64,000 nucleotides of DNA from Rubrivivax albus. Its GTDB lineage: Bacteria; Pseudomonadota; Gammaproteobacteria; Burkholderiales; Burkholderiaceae_C. Location: positions 62,001 to 126,000 of the forward strand of contig NZ_SACT01000001.1 in assembly GCF_004016515.1 (NCBI RefSeq), written 5' to 3'. Positions 9,823 to 18,477 of this stretch are shown here, piece after piece. The translations under genes and the position numbers were made by a program. Position 1 is the stretch's first letter. Every line of letters starts with the position of its first letter. Below the pieces are notes generated by a model that had not been told where the DNA came from, did no database searches, and saw only the letters and a program-made list of their open reading frames with translations.

Positions 9823-10782
9823 ATGCACGCTCTGCTCCAGGCGATCGCCCGTGCCGCCAGCCAACCGCCCAGCGGAGACGCCCGCCGCCTGTTCCACGGA
9901 CGCGGCGGTGTGCACTCGGGCGAGGAAGCATGGACGCTGGACCTGTTCCCCCCGGTGGCGCTGCTGACCAGCCACCGGCCGGCCACCGACACCGAACTCG
10001 CCACCGTGGGCGAGGCGCTGGCGGCGCACTGGCCGGCCCTGGTGCCGGGTCGGCCCCTGTGCTGGGTGCACCAGTGCCGCGACGGCCTGCAGGTGCAGAC
10101 CGGCCTGATGGCCGGTGCCCTGCCCGACCCGCACCACGCGGTGGAGGCGGACGCTCGCTTCGAGCTGCAGCTGCTGCGCGGGCGCAACCACGGCTTCTTT
10201 CTCGACATGGCGGAGGGCCGGCGCTGGCTGCGTGAGCACCTCGTCACCCGGCCGGGCGCCAGGGTTCTGAACCTGTTCGCCTACACCTGCGCCTTCTCAG
10301 TGGTGGCGCTGCAGGCCGGTGCCGCCGAGGTGATCAACCTCGACATGAGCCCGGGCGCGCTGGCCACGGGCCGGCGCAACCATGCGCTCAACGGCGTGGA
10401 GGCCGGGGCCCGCTTCTGGGCCCACGACCTGTTCGCGTCCTGGGCCAAGGTGCGGCGTGCGGGCCCGTTTGACCTGGTGATCGTCGACCCGCCCAGCTAC
10501 CAGAAGGGCAGTTTCGTGGCGACCAAGGACTGGGCACGTGTGCTGCGACGCCTGCCCGATCTGCTGGCGCCCGACGGCCACGCGCTGCTGTGCCTGAACG
10601 CGCCTGAACTGCCCGAGGCCTTCCTGCGGGAGGTGCTGGTGGCCGAGGCGCCTGCTTTGCGGCTGCTGCAGCGTCTGCCGCAATCACGGGGTTTCGAGGA
10701 CGTCGACCTCGATCGGGCGCTGAAGGCGCTCGTTGTCCAGTGCCCGGCCGGTGACGGCCAGGCGTCACCCGCGGAGGTCTAG
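9823..10782 (+). CDS. class I SAM-dependent methyltransferase (RlmI/RlmK-like catalytic domain)
   Basis: 319 aa from ATG at 9823; upstream in-frame codons lie antisense to DUF3348 and are rejected. An N-terminal region of about 130 residues is followed by a Rossmann methyltransferase domain: motif I ARVLNLFAYTCAFSVVAL, acidic motif II EVINLDMS, and motif IV VIVDPPSYQKGSF. The order and the DPPSY motif match 23S rRNA cytosine methyltransferases of the RlmI/RlmK type, but no PUA domain is apparent at the N-terminus. Substrate therefore uncertain; rRNA or another base is likely. Stands alone, 98 bp upstream of fadD. Confidence 0.85.
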   Translation: MHALLQAIARAASQPPSGDARRLFHGRGGVHSGEEAWTLDLFPPVALLTSHRPATDTELATVGEALAAHWPALVPGRPLCWVHQCRDGLQVQTGLMAGALPDPHHAVEADARFELQLLRGRNHGFFLDMAEGRRWLREHLVTRPGARVLNLFAYTCAFSVVALQAGAAEVINLDMSPGALATGRRNHALNGVEAGARFWAHDLFASWAKVRRAGPFDLVIVDPPSYQKGSFVATKDWARVLRRLPDLLAPDGHALLCLNAPELPEAFLREVLVAEAPALRLLQRLPQSRGFEDVDLDRALKALVVQCPAGDGQASPAEV

Positions 10783-10880
10783 GGCCTTCACTCCATTCTG
10801 GGGTTTACCCGATCCAGTAGGGGATTTGAGCCATAAGAGCATCTGGCCCCTTAGAACTCGCCGGCCCTGGACCCTCCTCG

Positions 10881-12656
10881 ATGACCGACCCCACTTCCGT
10901 CTACGACGCCCACCCCTGGGCGACGCAGTACGCTGGGCACATCCCGGCCACGCTGGACGTGCCCCTTCACGCCAGCGTGCCGGCCCTGGCCGCCGAAGCC
11001 ATGGCCCAGTACGCCGGCCAGACCGCCTTCACCACCGTGATGCCCAACGGCATGTACGGCTCGCTGAGCTTCGCCCAGGTGGCGGAGATGAGCGACGCCT
11101 TCGCCGTCTTCCTGCGCGAGGAACTGGGGCTGTCCGCCGGCGACCGCGTGGCCGTGCAGATGCCCAACTGCCTGAGCTACCCGGTGGCGCTGCTGGGCAC
11201 GCTGAAGGCCGGCTGCGTGGCGGTCAACACCAACCCGCTGTACACGCCCACGGAGATGGCGCACCAGTTCCAGGACAGCGGCGCCAAGGTGGTGGTCATC
11301 GTAGACCTGTTTGCCGACAAGCTCGAAGGCATCCTGGCGCAGACCGGCGTGCAGCACGTGGTCGTCACGCGCGTGCCGGAGTTCTTTCCGCCGGTGGTTG
11401 GGCCCATCGTCTACGGCGTCATGAAGTACTGGAACCGTGCCGTGCCGGCGCACGGCATGAAGGTGACACGCCTGCCCGACGCGCTGGCCCGCGGACGCGC
11501 CCGCCAGGGCGATCCGAAACGCTACTGGTCGACCCTGGGCCACGGCGACCTGGCGCTGCTGCAATACACCGGCGGCACCACCGGCGTGGCCAAGGGTGCG
11601 ATGCTCTCGCACGGCAACCTGGTGTGGAACGTGGCGCAGATGCGCGCCATGTGCGCCAGCCACGTCGAGCCGGGCCAGGAAGTGGTGCTGACGGCCCTGC
11701 CGCTGTACCACATCTTCGCCTTCACGGTGAACTTCCTGTCGATGTTCGCCGCCGGCGCGCGCAACATCCTGGTGCCCAGCCCGCGGCCGGTGCAGTTCCT
11801 GCAGCGCGCGTTCGAGAACTACCCCATCACCTGGGTGACCGGGGTCAACACGCTGTACAACGCGCTGCTCAACGAGGAGTGGTTCACCGCCTTCCCGCCC
11901 AGGCATATCAAGGCCGCCGGCGGCGGCGGCGCGGCCATGCACCGGGCGGTGGTGGAGCGCTTCGAGCAGACCGTCGGTGCGCCGTTGGTGGAGGGCTACG
12001 GCCTGACCGAGACCTCGCCCGTGGTGTGTTTCCAGCCGCTGAACGGCAGGCGCGATCCCGACAGCATCGGCATCCCAGCGCCGATGACCGATGTCCGCCT
12101 GGTGGACGACGACGGCTGCCCGGTGCCGCAGGGCCAGCCCGGCGAACTGGTGGTGCGCGGCCCGCAGGTCATGCAGGGCTACTGGCAGCGGCCGGCCGAG
12201 ACGGCGCAGGTGCTGCGCGGCGGCTGGCTGCACACGGGCGACGTGGCGGTGATGGACGAGCGCGGCACCTTCCGCATCGTCGACCGCAAGAAGGACATGA
12301 TCCTGGTCTCGGGCTTCAACGTGTACCCCAACGAGATCGAGGACGCCATCGCGCGTCACGACAAGGTGCTGGAGTCGGCCGTCATCGGCGTGCCCGACGC
12401 CAAGACCGGCGAGGCGGTGCAGGCCTACGTCGTCAAGCGCGACGACTCGCTCACCGAGGCCGAGGTGCTGGCCCACTGCCGCAGCCTGCTGACCGGCTAC
12501 AAGCAGCCGGCCAAGGTGGTCTTCCGCGACGAGCTGCCCAAGACCGCCGTGGGCAAGATCCTGCGCCGGGACCTGCGCCAGGAGGTGCTGGGCCAGTCGA
12601 AGAACGCCAACACGCCCCCGGCCGCGCCGGCCGCACCGTCCGCACCCAAAGGCTGA
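10881..12656 (+). CDS. fadD: long-chain fatty acid--CoA ligase
   Basis: 591 aa acyl-AMP-forming enzyme that activates fatty acids with ATP and CoA at the inner membrane. P-loop-like motif YTGGTTGVAKG near residue 228, the A5 motif EGYGLTETSP, the A7/A8 hinge HTGDVAVMDE ... RIVDRKKDMILVSGFNVYP, and the C-terminal catalytic lysine in TAVGKILRR. Length and the fatty-acyl linker (FNVYPNEIE) agree with FadD. The last 20 residues are an Ala/Pro-rich tail. Followed after 6 bp by a BASS-type transporter, so the two are probably cotranscribed, pairing uptake of an organic acid or lipid-like anion with its activation (inference). Confidence 0.93.
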   Translation: MTDPTSVYDAHPWATQYAGHIPATLDVPLHASVPALAAEAMAQYAGQTAFTTVMPNGMYGSLSFAQVAEMSDAFAVFLREELGLSAGDRVAVQMPNCLSYPVALLGTLKAGCVAVNTNPLYTPTEMAHQFQDSGAKVVVIVDLFADKLEGILAQTGVQHVVVTRVPEFFPPVVGPIVYGVMKYWNRAVPAHGMKVTRLPDALARGRARQGDPKRYWSTLGHGDLALLQYTGGTTGVAKGAMLSHGNLVWNVAQMRAMCASHVEPGQEVVLTALPLYHIFAFTVNFLSMFAAGARNILVPSPRPVQFLQRAFENYPITWVTGVNTLYNALLNEEWFTAFPPRHIKAAGGGGAAMHRAVVERFEQTVGAPLVEGYGLTETSPVVCFQPLNGRRDPDSIGIPAPMTDVRLVDDDGCPVPQGQPGELVVRGPQVMQGYWQRPAETAQVLRGGWLHTGDVAVMDERGTFRIVDRKKDMILVSGFNVYPNEIEDAIARHDKVLESAVIGVPDAKTGEAVQAYVVKRDDSLTEAEVLAHCRSLLTGYKQPAKVVFRDELPKTAVGKILRRDLRQEVLGQSKNANTPPAAPAAPSAPKG

Positions 12657-12662
12657 CCGACC

Positions 12663-13568
12663 ATGCTCACCGACACCGAAACCCGCCTGCTCGGCGTGAT
12701 GATGATGGTCATCATGCTGGGCATGGGCGCCTCGCTCACGTTCAAGGACTTCGCGATCGCGCTGCGCAAGCCCCAGGGCATCCTGGTGGGCCTGGCCTGC
12801 CAGTACGGCCTGATGCCGCTGATCGCCTACGGCATGGCCACCGCGCTGGGCCTGCCGCCGGCCTACGCCATCGGCCTGATCCTGATGGGCTGCATGCCCG
12901 GTGGCACCACCAGCAACATCTTCACCTACTTCAGCAAGGGCACGCTGAGCCTGTCCATCCTGATGACCATGTGCTCCACACTGGTGGCGGTGTTCATGGT
13001 GCCGGTGACGCTGGCGCTGTACAGCACCGGCATCGAGGGCGACTGGCAGATCCCGCAGGGCAACATCATCCAGGTGCTGGCCGTGCTGCTGGTGCCCACG
13101 GTGCTGGGCATGGCGCTGCGCAAGTTCAACGCCAATGTGGGCGCCGTGGTGGAGATGATCGGCGGCCTGCTGGGCGTGGCGGTGATCCTGTTCCTGGTCG
13201 GGTCCTGGGTGCCGCGCAACTGGCAGCTGCTGCTGGAGACGGGATTCCCGGTGTACACCGCCTCCATCGGCCTGGGCCTGGTGGGCATGACGCTGGGCTA
13301 CGGCCTGTCGCGCCTGCTGCGGCAGGACACCCGGCGCAGCCGCACCATCGCGATGGAGACCGGCATCCAGAACGGTCCGCTTGCGGTGCTGATCGTGGTG
13401 CTGACCTTCACCGATGACCGCCAGCAGGCGGTGCTGCTGATCCCGGTGCTGTACTCGCTGTTCATCGTCCTGACCTCCAGCGCCGTGACGGTGTGGTTCC
13501 GCGGCATCACCACGCGCGAGGAGCTGGCGCGCGACGCGGCCAAGATCGGCGCCCTGGCCCGGGCCTGA
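12663..13568 (+). CDS. bile acid:sodium symporter family (BASS) transporter
   Basis: 301 aa with about nine or ten hydrophobic helices throughout. Family hallmarks: MGASLTFKDFAIALRKP near the N-terminus, the conserved MGCMPGGTTSNIFTYFSKG loop, and the second-half ETGIQNGPLAVLI motif, which form the crossover Na+ sites in structurally known BASS proteins. Carries organic anions with sodium; bacterial members move pantoate, pyruvate or steroid-like acids, so the real substrate is open. Starts 6 bp after fadD. Confidence 0.92.
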   Translation: MLTDTETRLLGVMMMVIMLGMGASLTFKDFAIALRKPQGILVGLACQYGLMPLIAYGMATALGLPPAYAIGLILMGCMPGGTTSNIFTYFSKGTLSLSILMTMCSTLVAVFMVPVTLALYSTGIEGDWQIPQGNIIQVLAVLLVPTVLGMALRKFNANVGAVVEMIGGLLGVAVILFLVGSWVPRNWQLLLETGFPVYTASIGLGLVGMTLGYGLSRLLRQDTRRSRTIAMETGIQNGPLAVLIVVLTFTDDRQQAVLLIPVLYSLFIVLTSSAVTVWFRGITTREELARDAAKIGALARA

Positions 13569-13682
13569 GGTCGCCACCGCGCGGGCGTCCGCGGCGGCGT
13601 GTCCGAGCCCACACCAGCACCGGCTTGGCGGCGCCCGTAGCATGCGCGGCGTCGCGGCCGAACCGGCCCCCGGGAGAGCCTC

Positions 13683-15281
13683 TTGATCGACCCCCTGATG
13701 ATCGTGCTGGCGTTCGCCGCCGGCCTGGGCGCACACCTGCTGCGCCTGCCGCCGCTGCTGGGCTTCCTGGCCGCCGGCTTCGCCCTCAACGCGATGGGCT
13801 TCGAGCGCACGCCGGCGCTGGACACCATGGCCAACCTGGGTGTCACGCTGCTGCTGTTCACGATCGGGCTGAAGCTGGACATCCGCACCCTGATGCGCGG
13901 CGAGGTCTGGGGCTCGGCCACGCTGCACATCGTCGGCTCGTCGTTGCTGCTGGCCGCGGCGTTGTTCGTCCTGAAGTCGTTCGGCCTGGCCCTGGTGGCC
14001 GACCTGGGCTGGACGGCGCTGCTGCTGCTGGGCTTCGCGCTGAGCTTTTCCAGCACGGTGTTCGCCGTCAAGGTGCTGGAAGAGCGCAGCGAACTCGGCT
14101 CGCTGTACGGCCGCATCGCCATCGGCATCCTGGTGATGCAGGATGTCTTTGCCGTGCTGTTCCTCACCGTCACCAGCGGCAAGCTGCCCAGCGTCTGGGC
14201 CGTGGGCCTGCTGCTGCTGTGGCCGGCCGCGAAGCTGATGCGGGCCCTGCTGGACCGCGTCGGCCACGGCGACCTGCAGGTGCTCTACGGCGCCTTTCTG
14301 GCCCTGGTGGTGGGCTACAGCCTGTTCGAGGCGGTCGGCGTCAAGGGCGACCTGGGGGCCCTGATCGTCGGCATGATGCTGGCGTCGCACCCCGCCACGG
14401 CTGGCCTGGCCAAGTCGCTGTTCCACATGAAGGAACTGTTCCTGGTGGGCTTCTTCCTGAGCGTGGGTCTGGGCGCGCTGCCCAACCTGGAGATGGTCGT
14501 GATGGCGGCGCTGCTGCTGCTGTTGCTGCCGCTGAAGAGCGCGCTGTACTACGGGGTGCTGATGCGCTTCGGTCTGCGCACGCGCACCGGCGTGCTGTCC
14601 ACGCTGTCCCTGTCCAACTACTCGGAGTTCGGCCTCATCGTCGCGGCCGTGGCGTCGGCCGCGGGCTGGCTGTCGGCGGAGTGGATGGTGGTGATCTCGC
14701 TGGCGCTGGCCGGCAGCTTCGTGCTGGCGGCCCCGCTCAACGCCGCCGGCGAGCGCCTGTATGCCCGGCTCAAGCGGCCGCTGGCGGCGCTGGAAGCCCG
14801 CACCCTGCTGCCCGAGGACCGGCCCATCGCCATCGAGCAGGTGGACGCCGTGGTGCTGGGCCTGGGGCAGATCGGCAGCGGGGCCTATGTGCGCCTCGTC
14901 GAAGGGTACGGCCTGCGCGTGCTGGGCGTGGACAACAACGTCGACAAGCTGGCGCCGCACCGGGCGGCGCAGCGCCATGTGATGGAAGGCGACGCGGTGG
15001 ACTCCGACTTCTGGAACAAGCTGGTGCTCAGCGACTCGGTGCAGCTGGTGCTGCTGGCCATGCCGGGGCACGCGGGCAACGTCCATGCGCTGCAGCAGCT
15101 GCGCAACCGGGCGTTCGCGGGCCACATCGCCGCGATCGTCAACTACCCCGACGAGGTGGCCGTGCTGCGGGACCTGGGCGCCGACGAGGTCTTCCACATC
15201 TACGACGAGGCCGGCACGGCCTTCGCCGACGACGCCGTGGCCGGCGCCGCCCGCCTGGGCAAGGCGCTGCGGCCTGCGTAG
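13683..15281 (+). CDS. CPA2-family cation:proton antiporter with TrkA-N (KefB/YbaL type)
   Basis: 532 aa from TTG at 13683, chosen for the ribosome-binding site GGGAGAG at 13672-13678; an in-frame ATG five codons later lacks one at proper distance. Residues 1-375 form a Na+/H+ exchanger domain with about 12 helices (FTIGLKLDIRTL, LSFSSTVFAVKVLEER, VKGDLGALIVGMMLA). Residues about 385-510 form a Rossmann TrkA-N domain (VVLGLGQIGSGAYVRL). Probable K+/H+ or glutathione-gated potassium efflux system responding to redox or pH. The stop codon sits exactly where a GntR/FCD remnant begins, so a deletion may have joined the two; the protein's end looks nearly complete. Confidence 0.9.
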   Translation: MIDPLMIVLAFAAGLGAHLLRLPPLLGFLAAGFALNAMGFERTPALDTMANLGVTLLLFTIGLKLDIRTLMRGEVWGSATLHIVGSSLLLAAALFVLKSFGLALVADLGWTALLLLGFALSFSSTVFAVKVLEERSELGSLYGRIAIGILVMQDVFAVLFLTVTSGKLPSVWAVGLLLLWPAAKLMRALLDRVGHGDLQVLYGAFLALVVGYSLFEAVGVKGDLGALIVGMMLASHPATAGLAKSLFHMKELFLVGFFLSVGLGALPNLEMVVMAALLLLLLPLKSALYYGVLMRFGLRTRTGVLSTLSLSNYSEFGLIVAAVASAAGWLSAEWMVVISLALAGSFVLAAPLNAAGERLYARLKRPLAALEARTLLPEDRPIAIEQVDAVVLGLGQIGSGAYVRLVEGYGLRVLGVDNNVDKLAPHRAAQRHVMEGDAVDSDFWNKLVLSDSVQLVLLAMPGHAGNVHALQQLRNRAFAGHIAAIVNYPDEVAVLRDLGADEVFHIYDEAGTAFADDAVAGAARLGKALRPA

Positions 15282-15415
15282 TCGAGGCCATCGCCCACCG
15301 CGACGTGGCCCGTGCGCAGGCGCTGATGCTGGAACACCTGGAACACATCGAGGGCAGCCTCAGGCTGGAGCCGGGCACCGGCGAGGTGGACCTGGAGGCG
15401 ATCTTCCGCGAGTGA
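15278..15415 (+). pseudogene. remnant of a GntR-family (FCD domain) transcriptional regulator, 3' end only
   Basis: In frame 2 immediately after the antiporter, 45 codons without a start encode VVEAIAHRDVARAQALM, then LEHLEHIEGSLRL and VDLEAIF before TGA. This is the pattern of the last two helices and tail of FCD-domain GntR regulators (an AI..rD...A...M..HL..ie..L core). No DNA-binding domain or earlier FCD helices exist upstream, where the antiporter occupies the sequence. The codons keep the GC-rich third-position pattern of a real gene, suggesting a recent truncation. Probably a deletion product, not expressed on its own. Confidence 0.65.
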
Positions 15416-15449
15416 GCGCGCGCACCGTGGGGCGGCGCCGGCACGATCC

Positions 15450-17843
15450 TCAGGCCGGCTGCCCCTGTTCCTCGCGGGCCGTCCAGGCCCGGGCCCAGCG
15501 GTACAGCTCGTCGGCCGGCATCGGCTTGCCGAAATGCCAGCCCTGGCCTTCGTTGCAGCCCAGCTCGGCGAGCCGCAGCGCCACGGCGGCGTTCTCCACG
15601 CCCTCGGCCACCACCGACAGGCCGTACTGGTGGCCGACCTCGATCAGCGCCTTCACGATGTACTCGGTGCGCGGGTCGGTCTGCATGCCCTTGATGAAGA
15701 CCATGTCGACCTTCAGCTCATGCACCGGCAGGTCCTTCAGGTAGCGCATCGAGGTCTGGCCTTCCCCGAAGTCGTCGATCGACAGCTTGTAGCCGCGCTC
15801 GCGCAGGCGGGTCAGCGTCTGCTGCGCACGGGCGATGTCGCCCATCACCGCGCTCTCGGTCGTTTCCAGGCACAGGCCCGAGGCCTCGGCGCCATGCTTG
15901 CTCAGCAGGGCGTCGAGCTTCGCGGGCAGGTCCAGGTCCATCAGGTCGCGTGCCGACAGGTTGATCGAGACACGCCCGATGCCGTGGGCGCGCAGGCTCG
16001 GCTGCTCGCGCACCGCGGCCTCGAAGACCCACAGCGTCAGGTCCTTGATGATGGGCGTGTCCTCGGCGTAGGGGATGAAGCGCCCCGGCGGGATCAGCCC
16101 GCGCTGCGGGTGCACCCAGCGCAGCAGCGCCTCGGCGCCGGCGATGCGGCCGCTCTTCAGGTCCACCTTGGGCTGCAGGTGCAGGCGCAGCTCGCCGTTG
16201 TCGCGGGCATGCCGCAACTCGGACAGCAGGGCCAGGTTGGCCTCGCTCTCGCGGTCGAAGGCGGCGTCGTAGACGATGAAGCTCTCGCGTCGGTCCTTGG
16301 CGGCATAGAGCGCCAGCTCGGCGCGCGCCAGCAGCGGCTCTGCAGCATCGGCGTGCAGTGGCGCCATCGCGATGCCGATGGCCGCCTGGCGGTCGACCCG
16401 GTTGCCGTCCAGGTCCAGCGGCTGTTCGAGTTCGCGGCCGATGCGCTCGGCCGCCCGGCAGGCGCTGTCGTGGTCGGCGCCGGCCAGCAGCACGCCGAAC
16501 AGGTCGCCGCCCAGGCGCGCGACGAAGTCTCCGGGGCGCACCACCTGGACAAGCCGCTCCGCCATGGCCTTGAGCAGCCGGTCGCCGGCGGTGTAGCCGA
16601 TGCGTCGGTTGATCTCCTTGAAGCGGTTCAGGCCCACCAGCAGCACCGTCACCGGCCGCGCCTCGGCCAGGGCCTTGTCCAGCTCCCGGCGGAAGTGCAG
16701 CCGGTTGGGCAGCTGCGTCAGGCGGCGGTCGAAGTACTCCTCTGCCCGCAGGTCCTGCCGCATCGTGTCGAGCGCGAACGCCAGCTGGCGGAACTCGCGC
16801 ACCGGCCCGGTCACCGGCACGGCCACGTCGTAGTCCTGGCGGCCGAGCCGGCGTGCCGCGCCGACCAGCCCGTCCAGGCTGCGGGTGACGAACCATCGCG
16901 ACAGCAGCCACATCAGTGCCGCGAAGGCCGCCAGCCCCAGCGCCACGAAGCCGGTCAGTTCCTGCCGCATGCGCTCGCCCTCGGCCTCGGCGCTGGCCAG
17001 CGAACGCGACAGGCGCAGCACGATGCGGCCGTCGGGCGCGTCGCCGACCAGGTGACTGCGCACGCGCACGGGGTCGCCCGTGCCCCGCAGTTCCTCCGCG
17101 TCGGTGTCCAGCGCCGCCAGCCGCTGGGCCTGCGCGCGGTCGGGCAGGGTCGTGAACACCGGCACCAGGCCGCTCTCGGGCCCGGCCAGCAGCGTGGCAT
17201 GCACATGCATGTCCTGGTGCAGCGCAGCCATCTCGTCGTCGATGGCGAAGGCCATGGCCATCCAGCGTCGGCGGTCCTGTGTGCCGAGTTCCTGCACCAC
17301 CACGCGGTAGGCCCGCTCGCCCAGCGCAACGATGGTCGACGCGGAGGGCGCCAGCTTGCCGCGGCGCGGCCTGCCCTCGACCTCGGCGACGAGCCGGCGC
17401 ACCGACGGGACCAGGGCCGCGGTGTCGGCCTCGGGCAGTGCAGGCTGCACCAGCAGCGGCGTGCCGTCGTCCTGCAGCAGCGCGGCGAAGCTGTAGCCGG
17501 CACGGGTGCCGAAGTTGTCCACCACGTCGGCCAGGGTGGCACGGTACTCTGCGCCGAACAGCCCGCCAGCGGGCATCGGTTCCGGGTGCAGCGTGGCCAG
17601 CCAGCCCTGGTCGGCCAGGATCAGCGACAGGGCCTCGGTCTGCTCTGTCGTGCGCTCGCCGTGGCGGCGCACCCACACGTCGCGGCTCGACGCCAGCAGC
17701 TCGTCGATCGAACGCCGCTCGTTGGCCTCCACCGCCGGCACCGTGCGCGAGATCACGAACCACTGCATCAGCAGCACCAGCACCGTGGTGGTGGCCAGCA
17801 CCAGCACCACCAGGCGTGTACTGCCGCGCAGGCTGCGGACCAT
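15450..17843 (-). CDS. membrane GGDEF/EAL protein, probably a c-di-GMP phosphodiesterase
   Basis: 797 aa. Membrane helix about 9-30, a periplasmic sensor region (about 31-290), second helix about 292-316, HAMP-like linker, GGDEF domain (about 375-540) and EAL domain (about 550-790). The GGDEF signature reads GGDLF, so the essential Glu is Leu and cyclase activity is doubtful. The EAL domain looks active: AEALLRW, INLSARD, ETTESAV, IDDFGEG, KVDMVFIK and VVAEGVE keep the metal- and substrate-binding acidic residues. Last gene of an operon with a DUF4394 lipoprotein and a cupredoxin-like protein; only 3 bp separate it from the latter, hinting that the periplasmic sensor watches copper or redox state (inference). 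Confidence 0.92.
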   Translation of the reverse strand: MVRSLRGSTRLVVLVLATTTVLVLLMQWFVISRTVPAVEANERRSIDELLASSRDVWVRRHGERTTEQTEALSLILADQGWLATLHPEPMPAGGLFGAEYRATLADVVDNFGTRAGYSFAALLQDDGTPLLVQPALPEADTAALVPSVRRLVAEVEGRPRRGKLAPSASTIVALGERAYRVVVQELGTQDRRRWMAMAFAIDDEMAALHQDMHVHATLLAGPESGLVPVFTTLPDRAQAQRLAALDTDAEELRGTGDPVRVRSHLVGDAPDGRIVLRLSRSLASAEAEGERMRQELTGFVALGLAAFAALMWLLSRWFVTRSLDGLVGAARRLGRQDYDVAVPVTGPVREFRQLAFALDTMRQDLRAEEYFDRRLTQLPNRLHFRRELDKALAEARPVTVLLVGLNRFKEINRRIGYTAGDRLLKAMAERLVQVVRPGDFVARLGGDLFGVLLAGADHDSACRAAERIGRELEQPLDLDGNRVDRQAAIGIAMAPLHADAAEPLLARAELALYAAKDRRESFIVYDAAFDRESEANLALLSELRHARDNGELRLHLQPKVDLKSGRIAGAEALLRWVHPQRGLIPPGRFIPYAEDTPIIKDLTLWVFEAAVREQPSLRAHGIGRVSINLSARDLMDLDLPAKLDALLSKHGAEASGLCLETTESAVMGDIARAQQTLTRLRERGYKLSIDDFGEGQTSMRYLKDLPVHELKVDMVFIKGMQTDPRTEYIVKALIEVGHQYGLSVVAEGVENAAVALRLAELGCNEGQGWHFGKPMPADELYRWARAWTAREEQGQPA

Positions 17844-17846
17844 GCC

Positions 17847-18461
17847 TCAGCCCGCCACGCGCAGCGTGGTCTGCAGCGGCGAGCCGCCCACGACCAGCGC
17901 CTGCTCCAGCGCCGAGGCGCCGACCGGGAAATCCGGATGCCAGGCACGCAGCACGTGGGTGCCCGCGGGCACGTCGGCCATCAGGGCGCGCCCCTGTGCA
18001 TTCGTGCGGGCGGACCAGGGGCTCTCCAGCACCACCACCCAGGCCTGCATCTGGTCGTGGATGTTGCAGCCGAGCACCGCGATGCCGGGCTTGTCGAACA
18101 CCACGGGCTTCTCGGGCCGGCCGACGTAGAGCTTCAGCTCGAAGCGCTTGGCCGGGCTGAAGGAATAGACGTGGTGACGCACCGTGTCCTGGTTCGGGAA
18201 GTCGACCGCGCTGCCGACGGTGACCACCGCCACCTCGGGCAAGAAGGCCTTGCCACGCTGCACGACCTCGGCCCCGGACACGGGTTGCGCCGCCGCACGC
18301 GCTGCCGCCGAGTCCACCCAGACCACCGCACCGGCCAGCGGGCGGCCGTCGGTGCCGAGCACGGTGACCTCCACGGGTGCCGCGGCCACGGGCATGGGCG
18401 CACCCAGGCAGACCGCCAGGAAGCCGGCAGCAGCCCTCTGGACGAACCCTCGGCCGGACAT
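17847..18461 (-). CDS. secreted cupredoxin-like protein ('methylamine utilization protein' type)
   Basis: 204 aa from ATG at 18461; the longer frame upstream runs into the DUF4394 gene. Signal peptide about 1-28 ending AAAAP. A short carboxypeptidase-regulatory-like start (VTVLGTDGRPLAGAVVWVD) leads into a plastocyanin-like core: NQDTVRHHVYSF supplies a histidine, and VLGCNIHDQMQAW supplies the Cys-x2-His-x2-Met cluster of a blue copper site. Members are often annotated as methylamine utilization proteins, but no mau genes are here. Sits 16 bp after the DUF4394 gene and 3 bp before the GGDEF/EAL gene. Confidence 0.82.
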   Translation of the reverse strand: MSGRGFVQRAAAGFLAVCLGAPMPVAAAPVEVTVLGTDGRPLAGAVVWVDSAAARAAAQPVSGAEVVQRGKAFLPEVAVVTVGSAVDFPNQDTVRHHVYSFSPAKRFELKLYVGRPEKPVVFDKPGIAVLGCNIHDQMQAWVVVLESPWSARTNAQGRALMADVPAGTHVLRAWHPDFPVGASALEQALVVGGSPLQTTLRVAG

Positions 18462-18477
18462 GACGGGGTGCCGCCGC

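Noticed and set aside
10851..15197. Very long minus-strand frame (1448 codons) opposite fadD, BASS and antiporter genes
   Set aside because: Antisense artefact rich in His/Gln/Arg with no domain; all three plus-strand genes are clearly real.
17847..18461. Methylamine dehydrogenase (mau) locus
   Set aside because: Only the cupredoxin-like protein often labelled 'methylamine utilization' is present; no dehydrogenase or maturation genes.
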